Origin: an uncultured Clostridia bacterium
GTDB lineage: Bacteria > Bacillota > Clostridia > UMGS1883
Reading direction: 5' to 3'
NCBI GenBank assembly: GCA_934476455.1
Contig: CAKSNY010000021.1
Span: 1 to 47,988, forward strand
DNA: 47,988 nt
Each line of letters opens with the position of its first letter. Position 1 is the first letter of the stretch. The notes under the pieces were generated by a model. The model saw only the letters and a program-made list of their open reading frames with translations. It searched no databases and was not told the DNA's origin. The position numbers and the translations under genes are program-made. Positions 25,022 through 34,083 of the stretch are shown here, piece after piece.

Positions 25022-26203
25022 TTGGGTGAAATGTTTATGGAACGGGAAATGACGGAAAAAAAAGAAAAAATACACTTCGATACATACTTTTTGATATTGT
25101 ATATGCTTACACTGCCGCTTGACTTCGTAAATATAGGGGGATTAGGCTCGGTATCAAAGCTTGTGGCTGTTGCGGTTGTCGGAACTGCGCTTTTGTCGCT
25201 TATAAAATCCGGGAAGATAAGCGTTAAACTTTTTTTGCTGTTTGATATTTATCTGGCGTGGAACTATCTGTCGGCAACGTATTCATTAAGTCCGCGAATT
25301 TCTTTTGATAGGGCAAATTCTCTTTTGCAGCACTATTTAATGATATTGATATGCGGCTCAACCAAAAAAAATAAACGGGAGATGGATGCAATCGTTAAGT
25401 CGCTTGTATTAAGCGGTTGGGTTGTTGTATTGCTGATGTTTGTTTTTGGCGGGAGGTTAGGCTACAGTGACCGCACAACTATTAAAATCAACGGAGTAAG
25501 CCAAGATCCCAATTATATGTGCGGTTATATTATATTTACGCTTATGTACTGTTTTGATGAGGTGCTTTCGCGCAAAAAACTTGCATCCGGAGTAATTGGT
25601 ATAGGCGCAATGCTGACGGCTGTTTTATATACCGGCTCAAGGGGCGGAATGATAGCCGTGCTTGCAGCGTGTGCGGTATTATACCTGTCGGATAAATCAA
25701 ACAAAAAGAAGATAAGAAATATTATAATTATAGCTGTTGTTGCATATATGCTTTTCGTGCTTGCACAGAATATATTGCCGGAGGAATTACTGTCACGCTA
25801 TGGAATGGAGTATACAAAGAATGATAGCGGCGCGGGTCGCTTTATGCTTTGGCAAACGTTGATAGAGAAGTATAAGGGGTTAACCGACGCTCAAAAGCTG
25901 ATAGGCGTCGGTTCGGGAACTATCAAATACTACCTTCCGAACGTTGCACATAACCTTTGGCTTGAAACAATGTTTGAGCTTGGCTTTGTCGGTCTTGTTT
26001 TACTGGTAGCTGTTTACCTGGTATTCGTGAAGGATGCCTTCGGGCTTAACAATAAAATCTTTTTTTCCTCTCTTATAGGGTATATTGCTTTATCGCAAAG
26101 CACATCTCTGTACACATACAAGCCTATTTTCACAATGTTTTTAATTATATATATTCTCACAAAAAACCGCTATGATGAGGCGGCACGGGAATGTTCAGCA
26201 TAA
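25022..26203 (+). CDS. O-antigen polymerase/ligase-like membrane protein (Wzy-like)
   Basis: Wzy-type proteins join lipid-linked repeat units on the outer face of the membrane. The 393-residue protein has about ten to twelve hydrophobic helices. The large loop carries the family marks TGSRGGMIAVLAAC near 203-216, GRFMLWQTLIEKY, and AHNLWLETMFELGFVGLV near 311-328. TTG 25022 is the longest start; ATG 25037 behind GGGTGA is just as likely. Its end overlaps the start of a broken GT2 frame at 26191. A second, truncated polymerase follows at 26394, so this copy is probably the working one. Confidence 0.85.
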   Translation: MGEMFMEREMTEKKEKIHFDTYFLILYMLTLPLDFVNIGGLGSVSKLVAVAVVGTALLSLIKSGKISVKLFLLFDIYLAWNYLSATYSLSPRISFDRANSLLQHYLMILICGSTKKNKREMDAIVKSLVLSGWVVVLLMFVFGGRLGYSDRTTIKINGVSQDPNYMCGYIIFTLMYCFDEVLSRKKLASGVIGIGAMLTAVLYTGSRGGMIAVLAACAVLYLSDKSNKKKIRNIIIIAVVAYMLFVLAQNILPEELLSRYGMEYTKNDSGAGRFMLWQTLIEKYKGLTDAQKLIGVGSGTIKYYLPNVAHNLWLETMFELGFVGLVLLVAVYLVFVKDAFGLNNKIFFSSLIGYIALSQSTSLYTYKPIFTMFLIIYILTKNRYDEAARECSA

Positions 26204-26391
26204 TTGTTCCGGTGTACAATGTAGAAAAATATATTGCGGAATGGATAATTGACGCTATGCTTACGGAGGGCACCCGCCTTGGAAGTGGGGTTAGCCGGGC
26301 AAACGTATTCGGCATGCAAAATGCCACAACAACGGTGCTTGCATTCTATTATTTTTTTAACCAAAAAAGCACAGGCTGTTTCATACAATAA
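26191..26391 (+). pseudogene. Fusion scar: GT2 5' end joined to polymerase fragment
   Basis: The 66-residue frame starts MFSIIVPVYNVEKYIAE, the exact kind of opening seen in family 2 glycosyltransferases (compare the gene at 28026). Without a stop it turns into RLGSGVSRANVFGMQNATTT and VLAFYYFF, which looks like a membrane part of an O-antigen polymerase. It then ends at TAA one short frameshift before the polymerase frame at 26394. I infer a deletion that removed most of a transferase gene and the 5' part of a polymerase gene. No function is expected. Confidence 0.6.
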
Positions 26392-26393
26392 TA

Positions 26394-27068
26394 ATGTGTG
26401 TTTCGTTTATTATTGCAATGTCCAGCGGGTCAAGAAAGGCGCTGTTAATGACATGTGCGGGAGTTTTATTCTTAGTGTATAAAAAATACGGGATAAAGCA
26501 TTTGTATAAGATAGCTGCAACAGTTTTGGTTTTGGCGCTTGCATTTTCGGTTATTATACAGCTTCCGCTGTTTGAAACGGTACGTACAAGAATGGAACAG
26601 GGATTTAATACCATAGAGGGAAACGATTGCGGCGATTCCTCAGCAGAAAAAAGGCTTCATTACATAGATGTGGGGTGGAATTTATTTAAAGAAAAATGGG
26701 CGATTGGCTACGGAATAAATAATTTTGGTTATGTAAGCCGTACAGGTACATATGCACATAACAACTTTATAGAACTTTTATGTGATGTTGGAATTATAGG
26801 CTTTTTGCTCTACTATGCTATGTATATTCGTGCAGCACGGGAGTTGCACAAACAAAAGGGCGTTGCGGTAGGGTGTATAATAGCTCTGTTTCTTATTAGG
26901 TTGTTCGGAGAATTTGCAATGGTAACGTATTACGATAAAATGCAGTGGATAATGATGGCAATATTTATGCTGCCGGCAGCGGAAAAAAGTTTAAATACTT
27001 ATAATTTTAATGAAAATAAATATCCTCATACTGATGAAAGGATGATACAGAATGATAAACAGATATAA
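26394..27068 (+). pseudogene. Truncated O-antigen polymerase (C-terminal half)
   Basis: The 224-residue frame carries the second half of a Wzy-like protein: SSGSRKALLMTCAGVLFLVY near residue 10, a long loop, WAIGYGINNFGYVSRTGTYAHNN and FIELLCDVGIIGFLLYYAM, then two or three more helices. The first five or six helices are missing. Removing two bases near 26388 would join it to the upstream fragment, so the two belong to one broken gene. It overlaps the start of the next gene at 27052. It probably has no activity, though the Wzy_C-type domain itself is complete. Confidence 0.65.
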
Positions 27069-28026
27069 AGTTTGTGTTATAGGTGTATATTTTGGGAAAT
27101 TGCCGGAATATTTTAACCTGTGGCTGAAATCGTGTGAATATAATAAAGATATAGATTTTCTCATTGTAAGTGATAACAACTTTGAAAATTTGCCGAAAAA
27201 TGTATCGAGCACTTATATGACCCTTGAAGATATGAAAAGGCTTGCAGATAAAAAATTGGGCTTAAACACAGCTCTCAGAAAACCGTACAAGTGCTGCGAT
27301 TTTAAGGCTGTATATGGTACAATTTTTGAGGATTTAATCAAAGATTACGATTTTTGGGGGCATTGTGATTTTGATTTGATTTTCGGAAAAATCGATTCAT
27401 TTATTACGGATAAAATACTTGATAAGTACGACAAAATTTTAAGATACGGGCATTTTTGCTTATACAGAAATACAGATGAGGTGAAATCAAGATATAAAGC
27501 AGAGGGGAGTATGTGCGGCAATTATGATAAAGTATTTACGCAAGCACAGTCGTTTGTATTTGACGAAGTTCCGGGGATATATCAGATATACTTAAAAAAC
27601 AAATTCCCAATGTACGATAGGCTGGTATTTGCAGATATTATGCCGCGGTATGAAAGGTTTAAGCTGTCACAAGGCAGGAAAAATTATTTTTTGCAGTGTT
27701 TCTACTGGCAAGATGGCAGAGTATATAAAGCATACGCAAAAAACGGGAAAGTTTTTATTGATGAATACATTTACATTCACTTTCAAAAACGGGGATTTTC
27801 GAAAACGCTTGCATCAACAACGGAAAGTTTCTATATATGCCCAAAAGGTTTCGTAAATAAAAACAAAAACGTGATTCCGAATATAGAAGACATTAGAAAA
27901 GTAAATCCCCCGCAGCCTGTGAGAGAGTTTTTGGTTACTGCAAAATATGAAACAATAAGGGTGACAAAGAATGTTTTGCGGCCATTGTATAAGCTTGTAA
28001 TGGAGAGAATAGGAGGACCGGAGTAA
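27052..28026 (+). CDS. DUF6625-like putative glycosyltransferase
   Basis: The 324-residue protein resembles the DUF6625 family of capsule and exopolysaccharide loci, presumed GT-A type transferases. It has IGVYFGKLPEYFNLWLKSC near 9-27, DFLIVSDNNF, ALRKPYKCCDFKAVYGTIFED near 80-100, and YDFWGHCDFDLIFGKI near 104-119. The last of these contains a DxD-like acidic triplet at the expected metal site. No membrane segment is seen. ATG 27052 overlaps the broken polymerase frame; AAAGGATG stands upstream. It shares a 1-nt overlap with the next transferase. Activity has not, to my knowledge, been shown for this family. Confidence 0.75.
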   Translation: MINRYKVCVIGVYFGKLPEYFNLWLKSCEYNKDIDFLIVSDNNFENLPKNVSSTYMTLEDMKRLADKKLGLNTALRKPYKCCDFKAVYGTIFEDLIKDYDFWGHCDFDLIFGKIDSFITDKILDKYDKILRYGHFCLYRNTDEVKSRYKAEGSMCGNYDKVFTQAQSFVFDEVPGIYQIYLKNKFPMYDRLVFADIMPRYERFKLSQGRKNYFLQCFYWQDGRVYKAYAKNGKVFIDEYIYIHFQKRGFSKTLASTTESFYICPKGFVNKNKNVIPNIEDIRKVNPPQPVREFLVTAKYETIRVTKNVLRPLYKLVMERIGGPE

Positions 28027-29111
28027 TGGAAAGTAAAATTATGTTTTCTATTCATGTTCCGGTTTATAACGTAGAAGGTTATATCAGGCAATGTGTTGAT
28101 TCAATACTTGAACAAACATACAGAAATTTCGAGTTAATTCTAACCGATGACGGCTCAACAGATAACTCAGGAAGGATATGCGATGAGTATGCTGCAAGGG
28201 ATAAAAGGGTAAGAGTATTTCACAACAGTAACAGGGGATTGCTTATGACAAGGCGATTTTCTGTTGAAAAAACAAGGGGCAAGTATTGCGCCTTTGTGGA
28301 CTCTGATGATTATGTTGAGAAAAATTGGCTTGAAAGAGTGTACGATGTAATAAAGCGAACAAAAAGTGATATAGTTGCTTTTAATTTTAAGTACGTATAC
28401 GCAAACAGAGAAATTTCGGCAGAAAAAGTTTTTAAAGAAGAAACTATTTTTGATAAAAATAACATTAAAACTTTCTATAATTCGTTTATAAGAAATACCA
28501 ATTTGCGTTGTATGTGTGCTAAAATAATACGAAGTGAACTTGTTATAAATGACTGTACGGATTATGAAAAATACTGCTATGTAAAGATTGCAGAAGATTT
28601 TTTTCAATCGATATATCCTGTATTTAATGCGGAAAAAATTGTGTATATACCCGAAAGTTTATATAAATACAGGCAGCGTGAAGGCAGCAATACCCACTCT
28701 GTATATGTTAATTGGTGCCGTGATGAATTTTGTGTAAGAAATTATGCGTTGAAGTATATGGAAAACGCAGGGATGATGGATTTTAAGATGAAACAGTATT
28801 ATGCTGCCAAGGGATTAAAACTTGCAGTAAATACGATATACGGTTATGGTTATATCAATATGGAAAGGGAAGAGTTTTTAAAAAAGCTTGACGCGTTGTG
28901 TCAAGATGATTTTTTTAAAAATTACATTGTTCCTACATTAGATACGTCAAAGTTAAGTGTTGTAGAAAAAATGTTATTCATTTTTCTTAGGCGAGAACAA
29001 TTTAATATAATTTATAGCTTAATAAAAATTCGTTCTAAAGCTGCCGGTTTGGTAAAGAAGGTATTACGAGCAATAAAGATGAGGGATGTAACGGCTGATA
29101 TAACCAAGTAA
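28026..29111 (+). CDS. Family 2 glycosyltransferase
   Basis: The 361-residue protein is a standard GT2 enzyme. It opens MFSIHVPVYNVEGYIRQCV, with LTDDGSTDNSGRICDEY for UDP-sugar binding and YCAFVDSDDYVEKNW as the metal-binding block near residue 90. The C-terminal 200 residues are helical and basic, with no clear membrane segment. The start overlaps the preceding stop by 1 nt. It resembles the lost transferase whose 5' end remains at 26191, so recombination between such copies is plausible. The sugar it moves is unknown. Confidence 0.92.
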   Translation: MESKIMFSIHVPVYNVEGYIRQCVDSILEQTYRNFELILTDDGSTDNSGRICDEYAARDKRVRVFHNSNRGLLMTRRFSVEKTRGKYCAFVDSDDYVEKNWLERVYDVIKRTKSDIVAFNFKYVYANREISAEKVFKEETIFDKNNIKTFYNSFIRNTNLRCMCAKIIRSELVINDCTDYEKYCYVKIAEDFFQSIYPVFNAEKIVYIPESLYKYRQREGSNTHSVYVNWCRDEFCVRNYALKYMENAGMMDFKMKQYYAAKGLKLAVNTIYGYGYINMEREEFLKKLDALCQDDFFKNYIVPTLDTSKLSVVEKMLFIFLRREQFNIIYSLIKIRSKAAGLVKKVLRAIKMRDVTADITK

Positions 29112-29137
29112 ACCAAAAAATTAACAAGTATGGTTTT

Positions 29138-29256
29138 ATGAAACAAAACGGTTTAATAAACATTATGATACCGGTATGCACTTATAAGACTTGATGTTGT
29201 GGATATATTTAAAGGTAGGCTGGAGTTTTCCCTAAAACAAGCAGGAGGAGAGTAAA
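29138..29256 (+). pseudogene. Remnant of a GT2 gene and a foreign gene tail
   Basis: An ATG at 29138 begins the 18-residue frame MKQNGLINIMIPVCTYKT, which matches the opening strand of a GT2 enzyme and then stops. In another frame, RLDVVDIFKGRLEFSLKQ runs on to AGGE and a TAA at 29254-29256, like the tail of some other protein. This looks like a deletion scar between two genes and fills the unusually long gap before the next transferase. Confidence 0.4.
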
Positions 29257-29258
29257 GC

Positions 29259-30218
29259 ATGTGCGATATTGGCGTAAGCATTATCTGTAATGCATATAAT
29301 CATGAAAAATACATAAAAGACGCGCTTGAAGGATTTGTTATGCAAAAGACAACCTTTCCGATTGAGGTTTTGGTCCATGATGACGCGTCAACCGACAATA
29401 CGGCAAATATAATAAGGGAGTATGAAAAAAAATATCCCGATATTATTAAACCGATATATCAGACGGAGAATCAGTATTCAAAGGGTAACGGGGTGATCGG
29501 GAAAATTCAGTTTGCACGCGCAAAAGGTAAATATATTGCGATTTGTGAGGGTGACGATTATTGGACAGACCCATATAAGCTGCAAAAGCAGTTTGACATA
29601 ATGGAACAACACCCGCAGTATACAATGTGCGCGCATGCGGCGAATGTAGTGGAGGCTAATACCAAAAAGCCTATTAAGACGATTTCACCGATGATAGAGG
29701 ATGGCATCTTAAGTATAGAAAATGTTATACTGCAAGGCGGCGGATACGTTGCCACAAATTCCCTTTTTTACAGAACGGAGCTTAATAACTCAAACATGGA
29801 ATTCAGAAAAAAGCTTGTTTTGGACTATACGCTCCAAATTCTTGGAGCGGTAACGGGAAACGGTATACTGTATCTAAGCGACAATATGAGCGTATACAGG
29901 TGGCTTTCCGACGGCTCTTTTACAACGAGAGTTATAAGGGACGGCAGAAAAAATATCAGACTTATGGAAAAGATAATAGAAATGCTTAAAACATTGGATG
30001 ATGAAACAGGGCATAGATTTTACGGGGCAATAAAAAAACGAATTTTAATGTACGAATACAATATTTTAATTGAAAAAGAAGAATATCGGAAACTTTTTCA
30101 AAGAAAGTATTTTCATATATTAGCGAAGAATCCCCGAACGGAGATTGTAAAGGTATTTATATATGCATATATGCCTTTTTCGAGAAAAATTGTACGTATG
30201 TTAAAGGGGAAACGATAA
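29259..30218 (+). CDS. Family 2 glycosyltransferase
   Basis: This 319-residue GT2 protein begins VSIICNAYNHEKYIKDALEGF, then VLVHDDASTDNTANIIREYE and AICEGDDYWTDPYKLQKQ, where EGDDYW is the metal-binding site of the subgroup. The C-terminal part has a helical region and ends in a strongly basic tail. The start has CAGGAGGAG upstream. It shares its last base with the first base of the flippase gene (30218), so the two are coupled. Codon use is closer to the host-like genes than in its left-hand neighbours. Confidence 0.92.
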   Translation: MCDIGVSIICNAYNHEKYIKDALEGFVMQKTTFPIEVLVHDDASTDNTANIIREYEKKYPDIIKPIYQTENQYSKGNGVIGKIQFARAKGKYIAICEGDDYWTDPYKLQKQFDIMEQHPQYTMCAHAANVVEANTKKPIKTISPMIEDGILSIENVILQGGGYVATNSLFYRTELNNSNMEFRKKLVLDYTLQILGAVTGNGILYLSDNMSVYRWLSDGSFTTRVIRDGRKNIRLMEKIIEMLKTLDDETGHRFYGAIKKRILMYEYNILIEKEEYRKLFQRKYFHILAKNPRTEIVKVFIYAYMPFSRKIVRMLKGKR

Positions 30219-31675
30219 TGGAAGAGCCAACAATAAAACAAAAAACAATTTCCGGTCTTTTTTGGCGCTATGCGGAACGCTGCGGCGCGCAGGGAATACA
30301 GTTTGTTGTGTCGATAGTTTTGGCGAGGCTGCTGTCCCCGGGCGACTACGGAATAATAGGACTTATAACAGTTTTTATTGCTTTGGCGAACGTATTTATT
30401 TCGTGCGGATTCGGGCAGGCGCTTGTTCAAAAAAAAGACGCTGATGATATAGACTATTCCTCTGTATTTTATTTTAATATAGCAGCGGCAATTGTTTTGT
30501 ATTTCGTTATGTTTTTTTGCGCGCCGTCTATTGCGCGGTTTTATGACAATATGCTTCTTGTCCCCGTAATACGGATACTGTCCGTAACGCTTATAATCGG
30601 CGGTATAAACAGTGTTCAGCAGGCATATGTTCAAAAAACAATGCAGTTTAAGCGTTTTTTCTGGGCAACACTTGGCGGAACAATAGTGTCCGCTTTTGTG
30701 GGGATTGCATTTGCATATAGCGGGTTTGGCGTGTGGGCGCTTGTTGCACAGCAGCTTACAAACCAGGTTATCGATACAATAATTTTGTGGATAACCGTAA
30801 GATGGAGACCGGTGTTAAGATTTTCGGTAAATCGTATGAAGCGCCTTTTCTCATACGGCTGGAAATTGCTTGCATCAAATCTTCTGGCAACCGCATATAC
30901 AAATTTACACAGCTTTGTTATAGGCAAAATATATGACGCATCACAGCTGGGATACTATAGTCGCGGATGGCAGTTTCCTGCATTTATAACAACGAATATT
31001 AACAGCAGCATAAATTCTGTGATACTGCCTGTGCTCGTGCAAAAACAAAACGATAAATTGCAGCTTAAATCTGTAATGAGGCGTTCTATTTCTACAAGCG
31101 CTTTGATTATGTTTCCCACTATGGCAGGGCTTGCGGCAGTTGCACCGTCGCTTGTTAAATTACTACTGACTGATAGATGGATTCCATGTGTTCCCATTTT
31201 AATGATGGGTTGTTTTGTGTATGCGTTTATGCCAATACATACATCAAACCTCCAAGCAATAAATGCAATGGGACGAAGTGATGTTTTCCTAAAACTTGAG
31301 ATTACAAAAAAATTGATAGGTCTTTTAGTTTTATTGATCACTGCTACAAAAGGTATATATGCAATTGCATTTGGTGGTGTAATAAATAGTATTTCATCAA
31401 GTTTTATAAATGCCTATCCCAATAAAAAACTTGTGGATTATGGCTATTTTGAGCAAATTTGCGATATATTGCCAAGCATAGTTTCGTCTATAGCTGTATT
31501 TTTTGCTGTATTTTTTATTGGATTTATAAATATCCCACAACTTCCTTTGCTAATAATGCAGGTATTGGTTGGCACAATATTTTATTTGGTTTTAATGGAA
31601 ATTTTTAAGTTTGAAGCATATGTTTATGTCAAAAATACAGCTTTTGAGATAATAACAGGAGTATTTAAAAAATAA
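30218..31675 (+). CDS. Wzx-like oligosaccharide flippase
   Basis: Flippases of this family move the lipid-linked repeat unit across the membrane for polymerisation. The 485-residue protein has about twelve to fourteen hydrophobic helices. It opens with KQKTISGLFWRYAERCGAQ and ARLLSPGDYGIIGLITVF, the pattern of the TuaB/WzxC-like branch, and later has GYYSRGWQFP. It appears intact. The first 900 bases use GC-richer codons, whereas from about 31150 the DNA turns strongly AT-rich to the stop, so the gene may be a recombinant of two sources. It precedes the aminotransferase by 17 nt. Confidence 0.9.
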   Translation: MEEPTIKQKTISGLFWRYAERCGAQGIQFVVSIVLARLLSPGDYGIIGLITVFIALANVFISCGFGQALVQKKDADDIDYSSVFYFNIAAAIVLYFVMFFCAPSIARFYDNMLLVPVIRILSVTLIIGGINSVQQAYVQKTMQFKRFFWATLGGTIVSAFVGIAFAYSGFGVWALVAQQLTNQVIDTIILWITVRWRPVLRFSVNRMKRLFSYGWKLLASNLLATAYTNLHSFVIGKIYDASQLGYYSRGWQFPAFITTNINSSINSVILPVLVQKQNDKLQLKSVMRRSISTSALIMFPTMAGLAAVAPSLVKLLLTDRWIPCVPILMMGCFVYAFMPIHTSNLQAINAMGRSDVFLKLEITKKLIGLLVLLITATKGIYAIAFGGVINSISSSFINAYPNKKLVDYGYFEQICDILPSIVSSIAVFFAVFFIGFINIPQLPLLIMQVLVGTIFYLVLMEIFKFEAYVYVKNTAFEIITGVFKK

Positions 31676-31692
31676 TCTTAGGGGGACTTTGA

Positions 31693-32859
31693 GTGCAGCT
31701 TTCAAAATTAGCCAAAATTATTGAACCTACAATTGCGAGAAAGCTTTTTATGCTAGCTCGTGAATACGATGATGTAATAAACTTTACCATTGGCGATCCG
31801 GATATTCCCACACCAACAGGGATCGTTGATGCGGCATATGAAGCTATAAAAAACGGAAGGACGCATTACAGCGCAAATCTTGGAATAGATCAGCTGCGCA
31901 GAGCGATAGCTGAAAACATAAAAAAAGAGCATGACTGTAGTTATTCCGATGATGAAATAATAATTACGATTGGCGCTATGGAGGCACTTTATTTATCGCT
32001 TATGGCAACTGTAAATTCTGGGGATGAGGTAATAATTTTTGCACCATACTGGAAGAATTATGAAAATATGGTAAGGCTTTGCGGCGGAAAGGCAGTAATA
32101 GTAAAAAGTTGTCAAAAATACGGGTTTATTCCGCAAATCAAGGATGTTGAAAATGCAATAACAGATAAGACGCGCGTTATTATTATTAATTCACCCAATA
32201 ACCCTACGGGCGTTATCTACGAAAAAAGTTTTTTATTTAGAATTATCGAACTGGCAAAAGAAAAAAGTATTATTATAATATCCGACGAGGTATACAGGTC
32301 AATTATATTTACTGACGAGGCACCATCAAGCATTATTGAATTTCCCGATATAAAGAAAAATGCTATACTTATCAACAGTATGTCGAAGGCATTTGCGATG
32401 ACAGGATGGAGAGTGGGTTATGCTGCGGGTGACAAAGAAGTAATTAAAGCAATGATGGTATTTCAGCAGAATATGGCAAACTGTGCGCCTACACCTTCTC
32501 AATATGCAGCGTTTGAAGCTGTTAGTCATTTGAAAAAGTATTCTAATGAGGTCTGTACCGTCTTTAGAAAGCGCCGCGATGTTTTTATGGAGGAAATAAA
32601 TAAAATAAGCAAGCTGTCAATACAAAAATGCAATGCAACATTCTACAGTTTTATAGATGTGTCAGAAACAGGAATGGATGGAGAGAGGTTTGCGTACGAA
32701 TTACTTGAGAAGGAGCATGTGGCTGTTATTCCCGGGATTGCATTTGGTAAAGGATATGAGAATTATGTGAGGATAGCATTCACTCTTGATGAAGAAAAAA
32801 TAAAAATTGGGATAAATAAACTTGCGGAGTTTATAGACAAGGAATGTGAAACAAGATGA
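31693..32859 (+). CDS. Class I/II PLP-dependent aminotransferase
   Basis: The 388-residue fold-type I aminotransferase resembles aspartate and aromatic aminotransferases that act on free amino acids, not on sugar nucleotides. Visible motifs are FTIGDPDIPTPTGIVDA near 31-47, a tyrosine in THYSANLGIDQLR, INSPNNPTGVIYEK with the PLP-binding Asn, SDEVYRSIIF with the Asp, and the Schiff-base lysine in SMSKAFAMTGWRVGY near 235. The end holds the carboxylate-binding arginine in YVRIAFT. GTG 31693 follows GGGGGA. It overlaps the ATP-grasp gene by 4 nt. An amino-acid transaminase inside a polysaccharide locus suggests local synthesis of an amino acid or 2-oxo acid for the module downstream. Confidence 0.9.
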   Translation: MQLSKLAKIIEPTIARKLFMLAREYDDVINFTIGDPDIPTPTGIVDAAYEAIKNGRTHYSANLGIDQLRRAIAENIKKEHDCSYSDDEIIITIGAMEALYLSLMATVNSGDEVIIFAPYWKNYENMVRLCGGKAVIVKSCQKYGFIPQIKDVENAITDKTRVIIINSPNNPTGVIYEKSFLFRIIELAKEKSIIIISDEVYRSIIFTDEAPSSIIEFPDIKKNAILINSMSKAFAMTGWRVGYAAGDKEVIKAMMVFQQNMANCAPTPSQYAAFEAVSHLKKYSNEVCTVFRKRRDVFMEEINKISKLSIQKCNATFYSFIDVSETGMDGERFAYELLEKEHVAVIPGIAFGKGYENYVRIAFTLDEEKIKIGINKLAEFIDKECETR

Positions 32860-34076
32860 CTGAAAAGAAGAAAATACTTATTCTTGCGGGAAGCAGATGG
32901 CAGATACCTATAGTAAAAAAAATAAAGGATATGGGGCACAAGGCGCTTGTTTTAAATCCATATGAAAATTCCCCGGCTTTTAAGTATGCGGACGGATATG
33001 AAATGATTGATATATTGGATAGGGAAGCATGCCTCAAGTATGCAAAGAAAAATAAGGTTGACGCCGTGCTCAGCGAAGAGTGCGATATAGCAATGCCAAC
33101 GGTCGCATATATTGCAGAAAGCATGGGATTGCCGTCAATAGGCTCTGACATGGCAGCATTGTATACCAATAAGTTGCTGATGCGTGATTTTTGCAAGAGG
33201 AACGGATTCAGATATCCGGAATATGAAAAATGCTTCTGTATTGATGACGCTAAGAGATTTTTAAAAAATATTTCAAGGAAAATAATTATAAAACCGCTTG
33301 ATTCAAACAGTAGCAGGGGAGTATACACGATAGAAAATGAGCAACAATTAGAGAGATTTTTTGATGAAAGCATTTCTTATTCAAAGACTGAAAAGTGTGT
33401 AATTGCTGAAAGGTATATAGAGGGTACGGAATTTACTGTTGACGGGATAAGCACACAGGATAATCATTATTCTTTGGCGATATCAGAAAAAAAACATTAT
33501 GAGTATAATAAGAACGTTGCAAATGAATTGTTTTTTTCGCATGATAATCCAAACTATGATTATGAAAAACTGCGTGAAGTAAATAATGCATTTGTGAAAA
33601 GTTCAGGATTGGGATGTGCGCTTACGCATGCAGAATACAAGTATGAAGCCGGTGAGTTTTACCTTATAGAAATTGCCGCACGAGGCGGTGGAAATCTTAT
33701 ATCTTCTGATATAGTGCCCATAATGAGCGGTGTAGATAATTACAAGTACCTAATTAACGCATCAATTGGTGAAGAAAACAGGGAAAAATTTGAAATAAAT
33801 CCTGCATTTATTGAAAGAGCGGCAGTGTTAAAATTTTTGGACATACCAAAGACATCCGGAACTGTTGAAAAAATATGTGGTATGAATTTTGTAACCGGTT
33901 GTGATAATATTGTGAAGTGGGATGTTTATTATAAGGAAGGTGAGAAGATAGTACGTGCAGAGAATGATAGCCAGAGGGTAGGATTTTATATTGCATTTGA
34001 TAATAGCGTGAACAGTTTGAAAAAACTGATGAAGGAAACTGAAGAAAAGTTTAGAATTGAGTTAAAAAGGAGTTGA
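32856..34076 (+). CDS. ATP-grasp carboxylate-amine ligase
   Basis: The 406-residue protein belongs to the ATP-grasp superfamily and resembles L-amino-acid ligases and PurK/PurT-like enzymes, which join a carboxylate to an amine through an acyl phosphate. It has a pre-ATP-grasp domain (ILILAGSRWQIPIVKKIKDMG), IIIKPLDSNSSRGVYTI as the nucleotide loop near 141-157, AERYIEGTEFTVDG, and THAEYKYEAGEFYLIEIAARGGGN with the Mg2+-binding Glu and Asn region. It overlaps the aminotransferase gene by 4 nt. It could form an amide between an amino acid and another acid, perhaps the side chain later put on the glycan. Confidence 0.88.
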   Translation: MTEKKKILILAGSRWQIPIVKKIKDMGHKALVLNPYENSPAFKYADGYEMIDILDREACLKYAKKNKVDAVLSEECDIAMPTVAYIAESMGLPSIGSDMAALYTNKLLMRDFCKRNGFRYPEYEKCFCIDDAKRFLKNISRKIIIKPLDSNSSRGVYTIENEQQLERFFDESISYSKTEKCVIAERYIEGTEFTVDGISTQDNHYSLAISEKKHYEYNKNVANELFFSHDNPNYDYEKLREVNNAFVKSSGLGCALTHAEYKYEAGEFYLIEIAARGGGNLISSDIVPIMSGVDNYKYLINASIGEENREKFEINPAFIERAAVLKFLDIPKTSGTVEKICGMNFVTGCDNIVKWDVYYKEGEKIVRAENDSQRVGFYIAFDNSVNSLKKLMKETEEKFRIELKRS

Positions 34077-34083
34077 AAACCGG

